From Gallicola sp. (GTDB lineage Bacteria > Bacillota > Clostridia > Tissierellales > Peptoniphilaceae): a stretch of DNA of 15,939 nucleotides. The stretch's first letter is position 1. The number at the start of each line of letters is the position of its first letter. The stretch lies in the NCBI GenBank assembly GCA_012798975.1, contig JAAZME010000200.1, positions 1 through 15,939 of the forward strand, written 5' to 3'. Of the stretch, positions 13,586 to 15,939 are shown in pieces. Below the pieces are notes generated by a model. The model was not told the origin of the DNA and did no database searches. It worked only from the letters and a program-made list of their open reading frames with translations. The position numbers were made by a program, and so were the translations under genes.

Positions 13586-13776
13586 GGGGAATTTATAGTT
13601 TGAGGATATTATTTGTGAAAAATTGCCATGATAGGGTGTTCTTAAGAGTGGAAATTATTGAAGAATTAAAAGAAAAGATTCTCTTGTTTTAAAGCTGCAG
13701 GGGATGTTATGAAAGATAGTTTCTTTTAAGAGTGAAAGTTTATTAAAAATATAATTAAATTTTTCTCAAAATAGTG

Positions 13777-13782
13777 TATAAT
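13777..13782 (+). promoter_or_regulatory. Possible -10 element of the permease-serine dehydratase operon
   Basis: TATAAT about 30 nt before the ATG at 13814. No convincing -35 lies 16-18 bp upstream. The rest of 13586-13813 is AT-rich spacer with a loose direct repeat (13639-13659 and 13721-13744). Confidence 0.4.
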
Positions 13783-13813
13783 AAGGGTGTAATTAACGAG
13801 AGGGGATGATAAG

Positions 13814-14731
13814 ATGACTCCTTTAATGGAAACAATGCTTATTTTATTTATAATGATGGTGATCGGTTTTGCTGCAAATAAGGCAAAGTTTATTACGGCG
13901 AATACGAACAACGAGATTTCCAATCTTGTTGTAAATATCACCACACCGGCTTTGATTATTGCTTCGGTACTGGGGGAGGAAACGAAAAACATTCAGCTGA
14001 ATGTATTCTATCTGCTCTTAACGGGTATTATCTTTTATGCCGGGATGATTCTATTCGGCAATCTATTTATTCGGATATTTCCATTTTTTAAAGAAGACGG
14101 AACAATTTATAAATTTATGCTGATTTTTGGAAATGTAGGCTATATGGGCTATCCGATATTTCGTTCGCTTTTTGGCGAAAGCGCAGTCTTTATTTCAGTA
14201 CTGATTAATATGCCTTTCAATATTTTGATGTTTTCCTATGGAGTGTATTCTTTTGCAAAGGCAGGAGGAAAGACCAGCTCTTTTCATTGGAAAAATTTAT
14301 TATCGCCGGGGCTTGTTTCGGCAGTTATGGCGTTGGTTCTTTATTTTATACCGATGAATGTTCCTGAATTTATACGAAGTCCTTTGGCATCTATTGGAAA
14401 TACGACAGTTCCGCTGTCTATGATACTAATCGGATTTTCTCTAGGAGAAATTGAGATGAAGAATGCTCTTAAGGACTATAAGACTGTGATTATTTCTTTA
14501 GTAAAACTGATTGCCATTCCGACGGCAGTCTTTTTTATAGCAGGTCTTTTTGTGGAGGATCCAAAGCTTATTGAGCTTCTTACTATAAATGCAGGTCTTC
14601 CGGCAGCATCGCTTATTGTGATCTTGGCAACACAATACAAGGTGGATTTGGAAGTGTCGACGATTGGTGTTTTTGTATCAACCATTTTATCTATAGTGAC
14701 CATTCCTATGTTAGAACAAATATTATTTTAA
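13814..14731 (+). CDS. Auxin efflux carrier (AEC) family permease
   Basis: Membrane protein of 305 residues with about ten hydrophobic helices in two five-helix halves, the AEC (bile/arsenite/riboflavin-transporter-like) pattern. Typical segments are ISNLVVNITTPALIIASVLG (about 35-54), FGNVGYMGYPIFRSLFG (about 106-122), SIGNTTVPLSMILIGFSLG (about 195-213) and TINAGLPAASLIVILATQY (about 257-275). Bacterial members are mostly annotated as transporters of organic acids or amino acids with unproven substrates. The ATG has GAGAGGGG about 8 nt upstream. Eleven nt separate it from sdaAB, so it should be co-transcribed with the serine dehydratase. Transport of serine or of a breakdown product such as pyruvate is a reasonable inference, not shown by sequence. 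Confidence 0.85.
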   Translation: MTPLMETMLILFIMMVIGFAANKAKFITANTNNEISNLVVNITTPALIIASVLGEETKNIQLNVFYLLLTGIIFYAGMILFGNLFIRIFPFFKEDGTIYKFMLIFGNVGYMGYPIFRSLFGESAVFISVLINMPFNILMFSYGVYSFAKAGGKTSSFHWKNLLSPGLVSAVMALVLYFIPMNVPEFIRSPLASIGNTTVPLSMILIGFSLGEIEMKNALKDYKTVIISLVKLIAIPTAVFFIAGLFVEDPKLIELLTINAGLPAASLIVILATQYKVDLEVSTIGVFVSTILSIVTIPMLEQILF

Positions 14732-14742
14732 GAGAGAGGCAA

Positions 14743-15441
14743 ATGATGAAATACGGTATTTTTGATGTAATGGGTCCGATTATGATCGGTCCTTCCAGCT
14801 CCCATACAGCAGGAGCCGTAAAAATCGCCAACACAGCCCTCTATATTGCAGGAGAAGGATTTACAAAGGTGGAATTTGTTTTGTACGGATCCTTTGCAAA
14901 GACCTATAAAGGCCATGGTACAGACAAGGCCCTTCTTGCAGGAATTATGGGTTTTCTTCCAGACGATGAAAGAATTCGGGATTCTTTTGAGATTGCAGAG
15001 AAAAACGGCGTTCATTACGAGTTCCGCATAGAAGGGGGTCATACGATCCATGCCAATACTGTAAAAATCATTTTAAGTTATGGAGATGGAAGTGTTTCGG
15101 AAATTATCGGGGCTTCTATCGGCGGGGGAAATATAGTTATCACAAATATTAACGGAATCGAGATCGAGTTTAACAGCAAATATCCTACCATTCTCTTAAA
15201 ATACAAAGAGCAGCTTGGAATTATTGCGAAAATCAGTTCTTATTTAAGCGAACACAATTATAGTATCGCAGGAATTGAAACGACAAAGGAAGAAGACTCT
15301 GTTACGATGGTTATCGATTTATACGATGAATTATCCGAGGAAGCGGAAAGAGAAATAGAGAATATGGAAGGCTTTATCTATGCTAAATATGTTCAAGGAT
15401 ACAGGAAGGGAATCAAATGTATTTCAAGGCCCAAGAAATAA
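14743..15441 (+). CDS. sdaAB: L-serine dehydratase, iron-sulfur-dependent, beta subunit
   Basis: One of two chains of the Gram-positive-type [4Fe-4S] serine dehydratase, which converts L-serine to pyruvate and ammonia. The protein has 232 residues. The N-terminal domain carries FDVMGPIMIGPSSSHTAGA (about 7-25), the conserved substrate-side motif. GASIGGGNI (about 126-134) is also family-typical. A C-terminal ACT domain (about 152-225, starting YPTILLKYKEQLGIIAKISS) is expected to bind serine as regulator. Two ATGs occur in tandem: AGAGAGG is 3 nt from the first and 6 nt from the second (14746), which better matches homologues starting MKY. It overlaps sdaAA by 25 nt. Confidence 0.93.
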   Translation: MMKYGIFDVMGPIMIGPSSSHTAGAVKIANTALYIAGEGFTKVEFVLYGSFAKTYKGHGTDKALLAGIMGFLPDDERIRDSFEIAEKNGVHYEFRIEGGHTIHANTVKIILSYGDGSVSEIIGASIGGGNIVITNINGIEIEFNSKYPTILLKYKEQLGIIAKISSYLSEHNYSIAGIETTKEEDSVTMVIDLYDELSEEAEREIENMEGFIYAKYVQGYRKGIKCISRPKK

Positions 15442-15939
15442 TAGATTATTGCGAAAAAGAAAGTAAATCGATCGGCCAATTGGTTATCGAAGATGCAGCA
15501 AAAGACGAAGAAGAGCAAAAAGAGATATTAAATGAATTAAAAGAGATGCTCAAAGTTATGGAAGGATCCGCAACGGAGACTTTAGAGAATCCGGTTCTTT
15601 CAAAAACAGGGATGATCGACGGTTTTGCTAAAAAAATGCAGGACTATAAGAAAAGCGGCGATACGCTGGCAGGAGATTTTTTAATCGATGCTATGAGTAT
15701 GGCATTTTCTACATTGGAAACCAGTGCAAATATGGGTAAAATTGTAGCTTCTCCAACAGCAGGATCTTCAGGGATTTTGCCGGCGGCTTTTATTTCTATT
15801 AAAAGAAAATATAATCTTTCTATGGATGAGCTTTTGATGGGGATGGCTACGTCTATAGGAATCGGTCAGATTATAGGCTACTATGCAAACTTTGCCGGCG
15901 CAGAAGGAGGATGCCAAGCAGAGACAGGTTCTGCATCTG
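15417..15939 (+). CDS. sdaAA: L-serine dehydratase, iron-sulfur-dependent, alpha subunit (partial, cut by window end)
   Basis: The open frame starts MYFKAQEIIDYCEKESKS and runs off the window after about 174 codons of an expected 290 or so. ASPTAGSSGILPA (about 118-130) and FAGAEGGCQAETGSAS (at the visible end) are alpha-subunit hallmarks; the cysteine in GGCQAE is one of the iron-sulfur cluster ligands. The remaining cluster cysteines would lie beyond the window. AGGAAGGGA lies 5-6 nt before the ATG, inside the end of sdaAB, so the two subunits are translationally coupled. This completes a permease-sdaAB-sdaAA unit. Confidence 0.93.
   Translation, partial: MYFKAQEIIDYCEKESKSIGQLVIEDAAKDEEEQKEILNELKEMLKVMEGSATETLENPVLSKTGMIDGFAKKMQDYKKSGDTLAGDFLIDAMSMAFSTLETSANMGKIVASPTAGSSGILPAAFISIKRKYNLSMDELLMGMATSIGIGQIIGYYANFAGAEGGCQAETGSAS

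Noticed and set aside
13615..13692. 25-codon plus-strand frame starting GTG, preceded by TGAGGA
   Set aside because: The spacing is acceptable, but the start is weak, the product is short and unrecognisable, and no promoter is evident. It would need conservation to be believed.
13814..14731. Riboflavin transporter, because it lies next to the rib operon
   Set aside because: It is divergent from the rib operon, has no FMN riboswitch of its own, and is instead coupled to the serine dehydratase genes.

Overview
The window is AT-rich, with strong AGGAGG-type ribosome binding sites, short intergenic gaps and mostly ATG starts. Together with a mannose-family PTS, a two-subunit iron-sulfur serine dehydratase and an FMN-riboswitch-led ribD-ribE-ribBA-ribH operon, this points to a fermentative low-GC Bacillota, probably an anaerobic clostridial or tissierellal lineage. 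The genus cannot be fixed from sequence alone. There are no rRNA or tRNA genes, insertion sequences, phage genes or CRISPR arrays.

Layout. Bases 1-1400 hold a LURP-one/YxjI-like protein gene, an unrecognised 37-residue single-pass membrane peptide (962-1075, minus), terminators and purine/pyrimidine-biased intergenic tracts. Bases 1399-9660 form a catabolic cluster for N-acetylgalactosamine/galactosamine. The minus-strand arm is a YajC-like gene, PTS IIB, IIC, IID and IIA, then a NagA-type deacetylase. The plus-strand arm is agaS, lacC, lacD and a GntR/UTRA regulator. The two arms diverge from 5663-5891. There, two near-consensus promoters (TTGACG-17-TATTAT and TTGACA-17-TATACT) each carry a TGGTAGTTACC(A/T) inverted repeat at the predicted start of transcription. 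The inferred route is: PTS uptake to GalNAc-6-P, deacetylation, AgaS deamination/isomerisation to tagatose-6-P, LacC phosphorylation, LacD cleavage to triose phosphates. The GntR protein is the obvious candidate repressor of both arms.

Bases 9661-9935 are a convergent, gene-free spacer with GC-rich degenerate repeats and a large stem-loop. Bases 9936-13585 are the riboflavin operon on the minus strand: promoter, FMN riboswitch aptamer, intrinsic terminator, ribD, ribE, ribBA, ribH. Bases 13814-15939 (plus) carry an auxin-efflux-carrier-family permease followed at once by sdaAB and the 5' part of sdaAA, which runs off the window.

Most of the content is recognisable metabolism. I found no convincing wholly new system. 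The points most worth a second look are the mirrored operator/promoter architecture, the YajC-like leader gene of the sugar operon, sequence matches suggesting how the FMN switch works, the small membrane peptide, and the non-coding repeats between the sugar and riboflavin clusters.
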